Assembly (NCBI GenBank): GCA_028287785.1
Contig: JAQBOZ010000024.1
Location: 1-64,000, forward strand
Direction of reading: 5' to 3'
DNA from: Chlorobiota bacterium
GTDB lineage: Bacteria; Bacteroidota; Ignavibacteria; OLB7
Length of the DNA stretch: 64,000 nucleotides
Part shown: one piece after another, positions 55,532 through 63,408 of the stretch
Layout of the letters: every line of letters starts with the position of its first letter
How positions within the stretch are numbered: position 1 is the first letter of the stretch
Program-made: the position numbers and the translations under genes
Notes under the pieces: generated by a model
What the model saw: only the letters and a program-made list of their open reading frames with translations
Told to the model about the DNA's origin: nothing
Database searches by the model: none

Positions 55532-56224
55532 ATGTCATCTTTCTTCAAGAAAGCCCTTGGTGTATTCATGGAGTTCGACGAGACGCCCGCACCGGCTTCC
55601 CCGACGACTTCATTATCATCATCGATTCCATCACGAGCCGATGTACTGCCACCGGTACAGTCCAGCCCCATTGCTCCGGTTCCCGCGCAGGAGCGTGGAG
55701 AGCTGAGCAAGGAGGATGTCGACAAGTTCGAAAAGCACTTCTCCGGCCTGATGGATCGCGCCAATCTTCCCGGCCCCGACTACTACGAGTTCTTCAAGAT
55801 GATGGAGACGCTCGAAGCGCATATCCCGGACGAGGGGGCACGGATGGCGGCGGTATTCGCGACGTTGAGCATCCAGGGGATGACCAAAGAGAAACTTTTG
55901 GAGAGCGCGGGAGTATACGGCCGCCTGATTGACGAAGACAGCGTTCAATTCCATAAAGCGATTGCCGATAAGGACGCGAGTGAGGTGGAGGGACGCCAGC
56001 AGAATATCAAGGATCTGGAGGGCAAAATTCAGAAAAATGCCGAACAGATCCAGGCGTTGACAAAACAGATCACTGAATTTCAGACGCAGATTGCCGCGCT
56101 GACGAAAGAGGCTGGACTGGAAAAACAGCGGATTGAAATCAACAGCAGCGCGTACCGAATCGCCAGCCAGGCGATGAGCGCCAAGATCCAGTCGGATATT
56201 CAGAAGATTCAATCGTACATGTAG
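55532..56224 (+). CDS. coiled-coil protein, first gene of the SBP-OmpA operon
   Basis: A 230-residue protein without a signal peptide. The N-terminus is Ser/Pro-rich and low in complexity to about residue 50. A helical domain follows (about 55-140: DVDKFEKHFSGLMDRANLPG, EFFKMMETLEAHIPDEGARM). The last 90 residues are a long coiled-coil rich in Gln, Lys and Ile (GKIQKNAEQIQALTKQITEF). No named family was recognised. It may be cytosolic and interact with the coiled-coil of the next gene. It starts five same-strand genes, with the next gene only 22 bases away. Confidence 0.65.
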   Translation: MSSFFKKALGVFMEFDETPAPASPTTSLSSSIPSRADVLPPVQSSPIAPVPAQERGELSKEDVDKFEKHFSGLMDRANLPGPDYYEFFKMMETLEAHIPDEGARMAAVFATLSIQGMTKEKLLESAGVYGRLIDEDSVQFHKAIADKDASEVEGRQQNIKDLEGKIQKNAEQIQALTKQITEFQTQIAALTKEAGLEKQRIEINSSAYRIASQAMSAKIQSDIQKIQSYM

Positions 56225-56246
56225 GTTTCATATACACTATTACGTC

Positions 56247-57248
56247 ATGGACCTTCAAACCATCGCCACCGATTCCAATGCGGATCAGAAGCTGAAATCA
56301 TACTGGAACCGTCCGGGAGGAAAGCCCGGCGTTTTCATCGGGCTGGGGCTGATGATCATCGTCGCCTATTTCATTCTCCCGATTCTTACGGCGGTTGTAT
56401 GGAACACCGTCAACTTCGGTATCGCCCTTGTGGCGCTCGGGGTTTTCCTCTACTGCGTAACAAACAGGAAACTCCGTCTGAGCCTGATGTATCTCTACGA
56501 GATATTGATGAAGAAACTGGTGGGGCTTGTCATCGAGCTGGACCCGTTCATTATCGCCGAGGATGATATCCAGGAGATGGAGAAGCAGCGCGCGAAGCTC
56601 TACGCGCAATCCACCGAGGTGGAGGGACAGAAGGAGCAGATCGAGATGAAGATCCACGAGAAGGAATCGGAGATGAGCAAGCTTATGAGCAAGGCTCAGG
56701 CCGCGAAGCAGAACGACATGATGCCGGAGCTTGGGAACGCGTCGCGTCAGATAGCGCGCGTTCAGGAATATATCAAGCAGCTCACGCCGATCCGCGACAA
56801 CCTTGCCAAGATCAGCGATTATCTGACGAAGGTGCATAAGAACAGCGCATATCTGATCGAGGATGCGAAGAACGAGCTTGAATTGAAAAAGGATCTTTAT
56901 CGCTCGGTAACATCGGGAAATCGGGCGTTGAGCTCCGCCCTCAAGATATTCGAGGGGGACCCGGCGAAAAAGCAGATGGTGGAACAGTCGATGGAATATC
57001 TCAAGGAGGATATCGCCAAGAAACTCGGCAACATGAAAAAGGCGATAAGCTATTCATCCGATTTCATGAAATCCATCGATCTCGATAATGCCACGTATGA
57101 AATCGAGGGGTTGAAGCTGCTTGAATCGTTCGACCCCGACACCGAGCTGCGGTTGCTGACATCGACCACGTCCACGCAGCCGGTTCCCGTCGTCCGCCCT
57201 GATCCCGGCAAGGTGGATACATCGTACTACAACGACCTGCTGAAATAG
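56247..57248 (+). CDS. two-TM coiled-coil protein
   Basis: A 333-residue protein with two close hydrophobic segments (about residues 30-52 and 54-75; PGVFIGLGLMIIVAYFILPI). Long charged helices follow from about 105 to 290, with EMEKQRAKLYAQSTEVEGQK and KMKKAI-like segments. The helical layout is reminiscent of PspA/IM30- or TelA-like membrane-stress proteins, but I do not see enough to name it. It comes 22 bases after the coiled-coil gene and 102 bases before the SBP-OmpA gene. It may form the membrane hub of the system. Confidence 0.6.
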   Translation: MDLQTIATDSNADQKLKSYWNRPGGKPGVFIGLGLMIIVAYFILPILTAVVWNTVNFGIALVALGVFLYCVTNRKLRLSLMYLYEILMKKLVGLVIELDPFIIAEDDIQEMEKQRAKLYAQSTEVEGQKEQIEMKIHEKESEMSKLMSKAQAAKQNDMMPELGNASRQIARVQEYIKQLTPIRDNLAKISDYLTKVHKNSAYLIEDAKNELELKKDLYRSVTSGNRALSSALKIFEGDPAKKQMVEQSMEYLKEDIAKKLGNMKKAISYSSDFMKSIDLDNATYEIEGLKLLESFDPDTELRLLTSTTSTQPVPVVRPDPGKVDTSYYNDLLK

Positions 57249-57350
57249 CAGGGCGCAGGATTGCTTCAGGTATTCAGGCTGATCAACAACGTCGCGGATG
57301 ATTGTTCACCAGTCTGATAGAAGATTCTCGATACATCAATCAAATCGGTT

Positions 57351-59120
57351 ATGGCATTGAAGCTAAAAACGTCGGGAAAGGTTTTTCTCATCGTCCTTGT
57401 GCTCGGCGTTGTCTACGGGGGAAAAGTCTTCTGGTGGGATAAACGGCCGCAGGCCGCGAAGGCGTCGGCGGAAGTCGGCAGGGTGCTGCTCCCGGACGCG
57501 CCGGAAGCATCGTTATCGGGAGCGAATACCGTGATGCGGGCGCTTCCGACCGAGGAGGCTGTTGTCAACGGGGGGACGAAAATCAAGTGGGAAGTGATGG
57601 CGTGGAACAGCCAGTTCCCGTTGATGTACGCCAACGGCGGGCCGGTGACGACGAAAGGGAGCCTGATCGATTCCGCGAAATTGCAGATAGAAATCGTCCG
57701 TCAGGATGACTGCAATAAATCGATCGCGGATATCGTGAAGTTCGCGAAGGATTATAAGGGAAATACCGAGACGCCGGGGGTGTTCGCCTCCTATATGGGC
57801 GATGGAATGCCGGGATTTTTCGCGGCGCTTGCAAAGGAGCTTGAGCCGCTTGGCCCGGAATTTCAGCCGATTGCATTTTATGCGATGGGCAAATCATATG
57901 GCGAGGACAAGGTGATGGGGCCGGCCGAGTGGTTGAAAAATCCCCGCTCCGCCCTTGGAAAAACCGTTGCCTGCGTTCTCCGCGATGGCGATATGAATAT
58001 CCTTCTCAAGTGGGCTGGTGATAACGGCCTGAAGGTGAACCCCGACGAAACAACCTACGATCCCACGGCCATCAACCTGATCGCCGCCAACGATTTTCTC
58101 GACGCGCCGAACAAGTTCATTACCGATTACAAGGAAAAACGGAGCCTTGTCAAGGACGGCAAGAAAATCAGCCAGGATACGACAGTCGGCGTGGATGGCG
58201 TTGCCACCTGGACGCCCGGCGATGTGAACGTCGCGCAGAAAAAGGGGGGGCTGGTGACGATCGCCTCGACAAAGGAATATGCGTCGCAGATGCCGAATAT
58301 CACGATCACGATCAAGAAGTTCGCGAACGATCATCGGACCGATATCGAAAATCTAATCATGTCGCTCTCGCAGTCCGGCGATCAGGTCCGCTCATTCAAC
58401 GACGCCAAGATGTTCGCCGCGAAAGTCTCGGCGAAAGTCTACAACGAGCAGGACGGAAATTACTGGCTCAAATATTATAACGGCGTTTCGGAGCGCGACC
58501 ATACCGGCGTCGATGTTGCCCTTGGCGGCTCGATGGCGTTCAATCTCCAGGACGCGGCCAACACCTTCGGCCTTGGAAAGGATGGGATCGATCGCTACAA
58601 GGTGGTCTACACCACGTTCGGCGACATCCTCTCGAAAATGTATCCGGAGCTGATGCCGACCTATCCTCCATATGCGAAGGTGGTGGATAAATCATTTCTC
58701 CTTTCGGTGATTTCCAATCACCCGGAGCTGCTGACGGGAGAGGCGCTGAAGCAGGCCTACGCGCCGGAGATGACGAAGCAGGTCTCGTCGAAATCATATC
58801 AGATCCAGTTTGAAACCGGAAGCAATGTGGTGAAACCGGAATCGTATCCGGTGCTGGATGAGATCATGAAAAGCGCGATCGTGGCGGAAGGTCTGAAGGT
58901 CGGCGTCTACGGTCACACCGATAATGTGGGAGCGGAGACGGCGAACCAGAAGCTTGCCGAGTCCCGCGCGCTGGCCGTGAAGCAGTACCTGATCAAGAAG
59001 GGGCTGCCGGAAACCCGCATCGAGTCCAAGGGATTCGGCTCGGCACAGCCGGTTGCCGATAACAAGACCGATGCCGGGCGGGCACAGAACAGGCGCGTGC
59101 AGATTGCGCTGGGGCAGTAA
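57351..59120 (+). CDS. membrane-anchored solute-binding protein fused to OmpA domain
   Basis: The 589-residue product begins with one TM anchor (KVFLIVLVLGVVYGGKVF). The middle (about 75-470) has the fold pattern of a NitT/TauT/SsuA-type periplasmic binding protein: SAKLQIEIVRQDDCNKSIAD, VFASYMGDGMPGFFAALAKE and IAFYAMGKSYGEDKVMGP. The end (about 481-589) is an OmpA-C peptidoglycan-binding domain with YQIQFETGSNVVKPESYPVL, VGVYGHTDNVGAETANQKLA and GRAQNRRVQIAL, including the Asp and Arg that usually hold the diaminopimelate. So one chain links the inner membrane, a ligand-binding module and the cell wall. This is not the usual free or lipid-anchored SBP. A terminator-like hairpin follows before the permease. 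Confidence 0.8.
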   Translation: MALKLKTSGKVFLIVLVLGVVYGGKVFWWDKRPQAAKASAEVGRVLLPDAPEASLSGANTVMRALPTEEAVVNGGTKIKWEVMAWNSQFPLMYANGGPVTTKGSLIDSAKLQIEIVRQDDCNKSIADIVKFAKDYKGNTETPGVFASYMGDGMPGFFAALAKELEPLGPEFQPIAFYAMGKSYGEDKVMGPAEWLKNPRSALGKTVACVLRDGDMNILLKWAGDNGLKVNPDETTYDPTAINLIAANDFLDAPNKFITDYKEKRSLVKDGKKISQDTTVGVDGVATWTPGDVNVAQKKGGLVTIASTKEYASQMPNITITIKKFANDHRTDIENLIMSLSQSGDQVRSFNDAKMFAAKVSAKVYNEQDGNYWLKYYNGVSERDHTGVDVALGGSMAFNLQDAANTFGLGKDGIDRYKVVYTTFGDILSKMYPELMPTYPPYAKVVDKSFLLSVISNHPELLTGEALKQAYAPEMTKQVSSKSYQIQFETGSNVVKPESYPVLDEIMKSAIVAEGLKVGVYGHTDNVGAETANQKLAESRALAVKQYLIKKGLPETRIESKGFGSAQPVADNKTDAGRAQNRRVQIALGQ

Positions 59121-59164
59121 CGCAACGCTTCCCACGCTGTCGGCTTCGAACAGAGGTTATCCGG

Positions 59165-59200
59165 GGCCTGACGGAAATGATTTCCGTCGGGCCTTTATTT
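59165..59200 (+). terminator. hairpin inside the SBP-OmpA operon
   Basis: GGCCTGACGGAAA and TTTCCGTCGGGCC form a 13-pair stem (one G-U) around TGA, followed by TTTATTT. It lies between the SBP-OmpA and permease genes and may lower expression of the latter. Confidence 0.75.
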
Positions 59201-59220
59201 ACACAGATAATTGTGAACCA

Positions 59221-60003
59221 ATGGCGATTCAGGAATTCTTTTCCCCGCTTAAAGTCATATCGAAACGGACTTTCTTTATCCTGGCGTTCGTGGAGGGAGT
59301 GATGGCGCTGCTGATCTGGCAGCTTACGGCGGGCGAGCTTATCCCGACGCCGGCGCGGGTTGCCACCGCGATCATCGGAATTCTCGGCACCGATTATTTC
59401 TATTCCAACCTGGTACAGAGCCTTGCGCTGATTGCCGAGGGAATGGGGATTTCGATTGCCATCGCGCTGCTGGTTGCCTATCTCTCGCTGATTCCGGTGT
59501 TCAAGCCGATTGCCGAATTCGTAATCAAATGCCGGTATCTTACGCTGACAGGGCTGATCTTTTTCTTTACGCTTATCACGAGCAACGGGCATAATCTGAA
59601 GCTCAGCCTCCTTGTCTTCGGCATCGTCCCCTTTTTCGTCACCTCGCTTCTGTCGGTGATCGATTCGATCAACGTGCAGGAATATGAAATGTGCCGCACG
59701 CTTCGGATGAACAGCTGGCGGGCGTTGCTGGAAGTGGTGATTATCGGGCGATTCGATCTTGTGCTTGAAGTTATTCGCCAGAACTTTGCGATTGCATGGA
59801 TCATGATCACGGCGGTGGAGGGGATAAGCATGTCGGAAGGGGGATTGGGGACGATGCTGATCAAGTCGAACAAGTTCATCAACATCGATAATGCGTTCGC
59901 CATTCTCACGATCGTTTTCCTGTTCGGCATTTTCTTCGATTATCTGCTCGGGGTGATCCGCGGCTGGCTCTTCCCCTATACCAAACTTCAACTCCTGAGC
60001 TAA
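59221..60003 (+). CDS. ABC transporter permease (NitT/TauT type)
   Basis: The 260-residue product has about six membrane segments (for example TFFILAFVEGVMALLIWQL, GISIAIALLVAYLSLIPVF, FAILTIVFLFGIFFDYLLG). The cytoplasmic loop has the permease EAA-like pattern MCRTLRMNSWRALLEVVIIG, which contacts the ATPase. The family includes permeases of nitrate, taurine and sulfonate import. ATG 59221 is the start; longer frames are not supported. Its stop shares a base with the ATPase start (TAATG), showing tight coupling. With an OmpA-fused, membrane-tethered SBP as partner, nutrient import is only one possibility. Confidence 0.8.
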   Translation: MAIQEFFSPLKVISKRTFFILAFVEGVMALLIWQLTAGELIPTPARVATAIIGILGTDYFYSNLVQSLALIAEGMGISIAIALLVAYLSLIPVFKPIAEFVIKCRYLTLTGLIFFFTLITSNGHNLKLSLLVFGIVPFFVTSLLSVIDSINVQEYEMCRTLRMNSWRALLEVVIIGRFDLVLEVIRQNFAIAWIMITAVEGISMSEGGLGTMLIKSNKFINIDNAFAILTIVFLFGIFFDYLLGVIRGWLFPYTKLQLLS

Positions 60004-60806
60004 TGACTGTCAGACAGTATCAGAAAAAGGAAGCGCTTCTCAAGGTCAGCAATGTCTCGCTGCGATACGATTGCCTTGTGCTGCGGGATATTTCGTTTGA
60101 GATCGATGATATCATCCGCGAAGGGGTGACACAGGGGCAGATCGTCTCGTTGATCGGAAGAAGCGGCATCGGGAAGACCTGTCTGTTCCGGATTCTTGCC
60201 GGTTTGATCAAGCCGACAACCGGGACGGTGCTTATCGATCACGATCAGCATCCGGTGCGTGCCGGGGATGTCGGCGTGGTGTATCAGAATTATATCCTCT
60301 TCAACCACCGGACGATTTACGACAATCTCCGGATATCGCTCGAACGGAGCCAGACGCCCCCAGGCGGCTCGATCGATGCGGTGATAAAGGAATATGCCGC
60401 CGAATTTTCGCTGACCGAACATCTGAAGAAATATCCGCAGCAGCTTTCCGGCGGCCAGCGCCAGCGGGTGAGCATTATTCAGCAGGTGTTGAACGGAAAT
60501 CGCTTTGTCCTTCTGGATGAGCCTTTTTCGGGGCTTGACGCGATCATGGTGGACAAGGTGAAGCAGCTGCTGGTCAAGATTGCGAATATGCACGAGGACA
60601 ATACCTTTGTCATCGTGAGCCATAATATCGATCACTCGCTCGCGATTTCCGACAGCGCGTTCATTATCGCCAAGGAAGAGGGGAAAGAGGGGGCGGTGGT
60701 GAAGGAGTCGATCAATCTTATCGACATGGGTTTTGCCTGGGACCCTGATGTGATCCGGCAGCAGGAGTTCATCGATTTCTGCGCGTCGATCAAGGATAAG
60801 ATCTGA
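60003..60806 (+). CDS. ABC transporter ATP-binding protein
   Basis: A 267-residue ABC ATPase with Walker A (LIGRSGIGKTCLFRI), Q-loop region (VVYQNYILFNHRT), signature LSGGQRQRVSI, Walker B (FVLLDEPFSGLD) and the switch His in VIVSHN. It powers transport by hydrolysing ATP and contacting the permease loop. It starts on the last base of the permease stop codon. The last 50 residues (after the switch His) form a small extra tail with GAVVKESINLIDMGFAWDPD. It is the final gene of the operon. Confidence 0.9.
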   Translation: MTVRQYQKKEALLKVSNVSLRYDCLVLRDISFEIDDIIREGVTQGQIVSLIGRSGIGKTCLFRILAGLIKPTTGTVLIDHDQHPVRAGDVGVVYQNYILFNHRTIYDNLRISLERSQTPPGGSIDAVIKEYAAEFSLTEHLKKYPQQLSGGQRQRVSIIQQVLNGNRFVLLDEPFSGLDAIMVDKVKQLLVKIANMHEDNTFVIVSHNIDHSLAISDSAFIIAKEEGKEGAVVKESINLIDMGFAWDPDVIRQQEFIDFCASIKDKI

Positions 60807-60904
60807 CGGCGGTTTGATTGCACATCGGCATTTCCCGGATTTTCGCAGCCGGCCCCGTCGCGAAAATTTGGAAATGCGCGTCGATCGCTTTATCTTGGTA
60901 CAGT

Positions 60905-61192
60905 ATGAAATCGGTTCCCTCCGAATATATCGATGAGTTGTACGAGGTTATCCTGAAGCTTGGAACGGTCGATGAGTGCCGGCAGTTTCTGGGAGATCTG
61001 CTGACGGAGCACGAGCTTCACGAGCTGGCTGATCGCTGGAGAGTTGCGCGGATGCTGACCGATGGCGAGCCCTATTCGGCCATCGAGAAGCAGACCGGCG
61101 CCAGCTCCCGCACGATTGCCCGCGTCAACAACTGGCTGAAGGAGGGGACAGGCGGCTATCGAATGATGTTGAAAAAAATGCGGCCGAAATAA
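60905..61192 (+). CDS. YerC/YecD family TrpR-related regulator
   Basis: A 95-residue helical protein that begins MKSVPSEYIDELYEVILKLG and has FLGDLLTEHELHELADRWRV and AIEKQTGASSRTIARVNNWL, a TrpR-like helix-turn-helix. Members of the YerC/YecD family commonly sit next to histidine genes. It precedes hisG by 39 bases here, so it is a likely repressor or attenuator of the his operon. No operator could be identified with confidence. ATG 60905 is used. The gene is AT-richer around its 5' end, which may mark the promoter. Confidence 0.85.
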   Translation: MKSVPSEYIDELYEVILKLGTVDECRQFLGDLLTEHELHELADRWRVARMLTDGEPYSAIEKQTGASSRTIARVNNWLKEGTGGYRMMLKKMRPK

Positions 61193-61231
61193 TCGATTTT
61201 TTTTACCGTGAACACTTTATCCAAGTAAAGT

Positions 61232-62107
61232 ATGCGCTCCGAATCGGGACGATTGAATATCGCGATACAGAATAATGGCAGGCTGACGGGGGAGACATTC
61301 GCGCTTCTCCGCTCCTGCGGGCTCGATTTCGATTCCGAGGGGAAGTCTCTGCGTCGTCCCTGCCGCAATTTCGATCTCGATATCCTCGCGCTGCGCGATG
61401 ACGACATTCCGGAATACGTTCAGAACGGCGTTGCCGATCTGGGAATCATCGGGATGAACCTGGTGGTGGAAAAGGAGGCGCGGGTGAAAACGCTGGCACG
61501 GCTCGGGTTCGGAAACTGCCGCCTGGAAATCTGCGTGCCGGAGCATTCGGCGATCGGCTGCGTCGATGATCTGCGCGGAAAGCGGATCGCGACATCGTAT
61601 CCATCAACGCTTGCCGGGTTTCTGCGGAGCGAGGAGATGGAGTGCGGGATCGTGTATGTGAGCGGCGCCGTGGAGCTGGCCCCGTCGCTCGATGTGGCGG
61701 ATGCGATCTGCGATATCGTTTCCACGGGATCGACCGCGCGGATGAACGGGCTGCGTCCACTGCATACCGTGCTGGAGTCGGAGTCCGTGTTGATCGCCAA
61801 CCACCGCGCCCTTGCCGATGGGCGGAAATCGGATCTGATCGACCGGCTGATGATCAGAATTCGCGGGAGCATCGAGGCGCGCGGCAGGCGCTATATGATG
61901 CTCAACGCGCCGCGTGCCGCGCTGGAGAATATCACCGCGATTATTCCCAGCCTCCGCAGCCCAACGGTTGTCCCGCTGGCCGATGAAAACATGGTCGCTG
62001 TTCATTCGGTTATCGCGGAGGATGTTTTCTGGGATGTGATGGAAAATCTGAAACGGGCGGGGGCAAGCGATATCATCGTTATTCCAATCGAGACAATCAT
62101 CGGATGA
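61232..62107 (+). CDS. hisG: ATP phosphoribosyltransferase (long form)
   Basis: The 291-residue enzyme makes phosphoribosyl-ATP from ATP and PRPP, the first step of histidine synthesis. LNIAIQNNGRLTGETFALLR is the N-terminal strand and helix. DLGIIGMNLVVE and ICDIVSTGSTARMNGL are core parts; the latter includes the PRPP-binding region (D-I-V-S-T-G-S-T). The length and the C-terminal MLNAPRAALENITAIIPSL and VAVHSVIAEDVFWDVMENLK indicate the long, histidine-feedback-regulated form without HisZ. It overlaps hisD by four bases, so translation is coupled. Confidence 0.95.
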   Translation: MRSESGRLNIAIQNNGRLTGETFALLRSCGLDFDSEGKSLRRPCRNFDLDILALRDDDIPEYVQNGVADLGIIGMNLVVEKEARVKTLARLGFGNCRLEICVPEHSAIGCVDDLRGKRIATSYPSTLAGFLRSEEMECGIVYVSGAVELAPSLDVADAICDIVSTGSTARMNGLRPLHTVLESESVLIANHRALADGRKSDLIDRLMIRIRGSIEARGRRYMMLNAPRAALENITAIIPSLRSPTVVPLADENMVAVHSVIAEDVFWDVMENLKRAGASDIIVIPIETIIG

Positions 62108-63408
62108 ACATCTATAATATCGAAGAGCTTTCGGAGAGGGAATATCGCGCGCTATTATATCGGAGAAATTCGGAGAATAACGACACGCTCGAAATCGTCA
62201 GCGAAATCCGCGATCAGGTGCGGCTTCGTGGTGACGCGGCGCTGGCGGAATATTCCGAGCGTTTCGATGGCGTGCGCGTCGAACAATTCCGCGTGGATGA
62301 GTCGATGCTTGAACGCGCGGCACGCCTGATCCCGGCCGCCATCCGCTCGGCGATGGAGATTGCGGCCGGAAATATCAGGCGGTTTCATGAGGCGCAGCAG
62401 ATTGTGGAGGAGCCGGTGGAGACATTTCCCGGCGTCCGTTGCTGGCGCGAGCGGCGTCCCATCGGCACGGTTGGGCTCTATGTCCCGGCGGGGAGCGCGC
62501 CTCTGCCATCGACGGTGCTGATGCTGGGAATTCCCGCCATCATCGCCGGATGCGGGCGGGCGCTCCTCTGTACTCCTCCCACGCGTTCGGGAGAGGCCGA
62601 TGGATATGTGCTTGCCGCCGCACATCTGCTGGGCATTCGCGAGGTCTATGTGGTTGGAGGGGCGCAGGCAATCGCGGCGATGGCGTACGGAACCGAAACC
62701 ATTCCCCGCGTCGATAAGATATTCGGTCCGGGAAACCGCTACGTGGCGGCCGCGAAACGGCTTGTCGCGGCCGATCCCGATGGCGCGGCGATCGATCTTG
62801 TCGCCGGCCCGTCGGAGCTGCTGATCGTCGCCGATGGTTCCGCCAGCCCGTGCGTGCTTGCCGCCGACCTTTTATCGCAGGCAGAGCATGATCCCGATGC
62901 GCGCGTGGCGCTTGCAACGCCTGATCGCGAGCTGGCGATTGCGACGCTGCGGGCGATCGAGCGGCAGTTGCCGGCGCTGCCGCGGCGCGGGATCATCGGC
63001 GCATCGCTCGAAAAAAGTTTTCTGCTCGTCACCCGGACGCTGGCGGAGGCGCTCGCCTTTTCGAACGATTATGCGCCGGAGCATCTGATTCTCAACGTGG
63101 AGGCGCCGGACGTTGCCGCGCGGGAAATCTCCTCGGCCGGCTCCGTGTTTCTTGGCCCGCATGCCCCCGTGACGGCCGGCGATTACGCGTCAGGAACAAA
63201 CCATACGCTTCCAACCGGAGGCGGAGCGCGTGTTGCGGGAGGGCTTGCGCTGGAATCGTTTCAGAAAATCATTTCGTTTCAGACCATCACCCGCGCCGGC
63301 CTTGAAGCGCTGGCCTCAACGCTGACGGCGCTTTCGGAAATCGAGGGGCTGGAGGCGCATCGTCGCGCCGTGACGATCCGCGCCGCAGGCAATGGAGCGG
63401 TTGCATGA
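62104..63408 (+). CDS. hisD: histidinol dehydrogenase
   Basis: A 434-residue zinc enzyme that oxidises L-histidinol to L-histidine in two NAD-dependent steps. Landmarks are RPIGTVGLYVPAGSAPLPST, AGCGRALLCTPPTRSG, VDKIFGPGNRYVAAAKR, LVAGPSELLIVADGSA with a zinc-region, and APEHLILNV. HTLPTGGGARVAGGLALESF is the end of the catalytic region. It overlaps hisG (ATGA) and hisC (ATGA). Standard length for the family. Confidence 0.97.
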   Translation: MNIYNIEELSEREYRALLYRRNSENNDTLEIVSEIRDQVRLRGDAALAEYSERFDGVRVEQFRVDESMLERAARLIPAAIRSAMEIAAGNIRRFHEAQQIVEEPVETFPGVRCWRERRPIGTVGLYVPAGSAPLPSTVLMLGIPAIIAGCGRALLCTPPTRSGEADGYVLAAAHLLGIREVYVVGGAQAIAAMAYGTETIPRVDKIFGPGNRYVAAAKRLVAADPDGAAIDLVAGPSELLIVADGSASPCVLAADLLSQAEHDPDARVALATPDRELAIATLRAIERQLPALPRRGIIGASLEKSFLLVTRTLAEALAFSNDYAPEHLILNVEAPDVAAREISSAGSVFLGPHAPVTAGDYASGTNHTLPTGGGARVAGGLALESFQKIISFQTITRAGLEALASTLTALSEIEGLEAHRRAVTIRAAGNGAVA

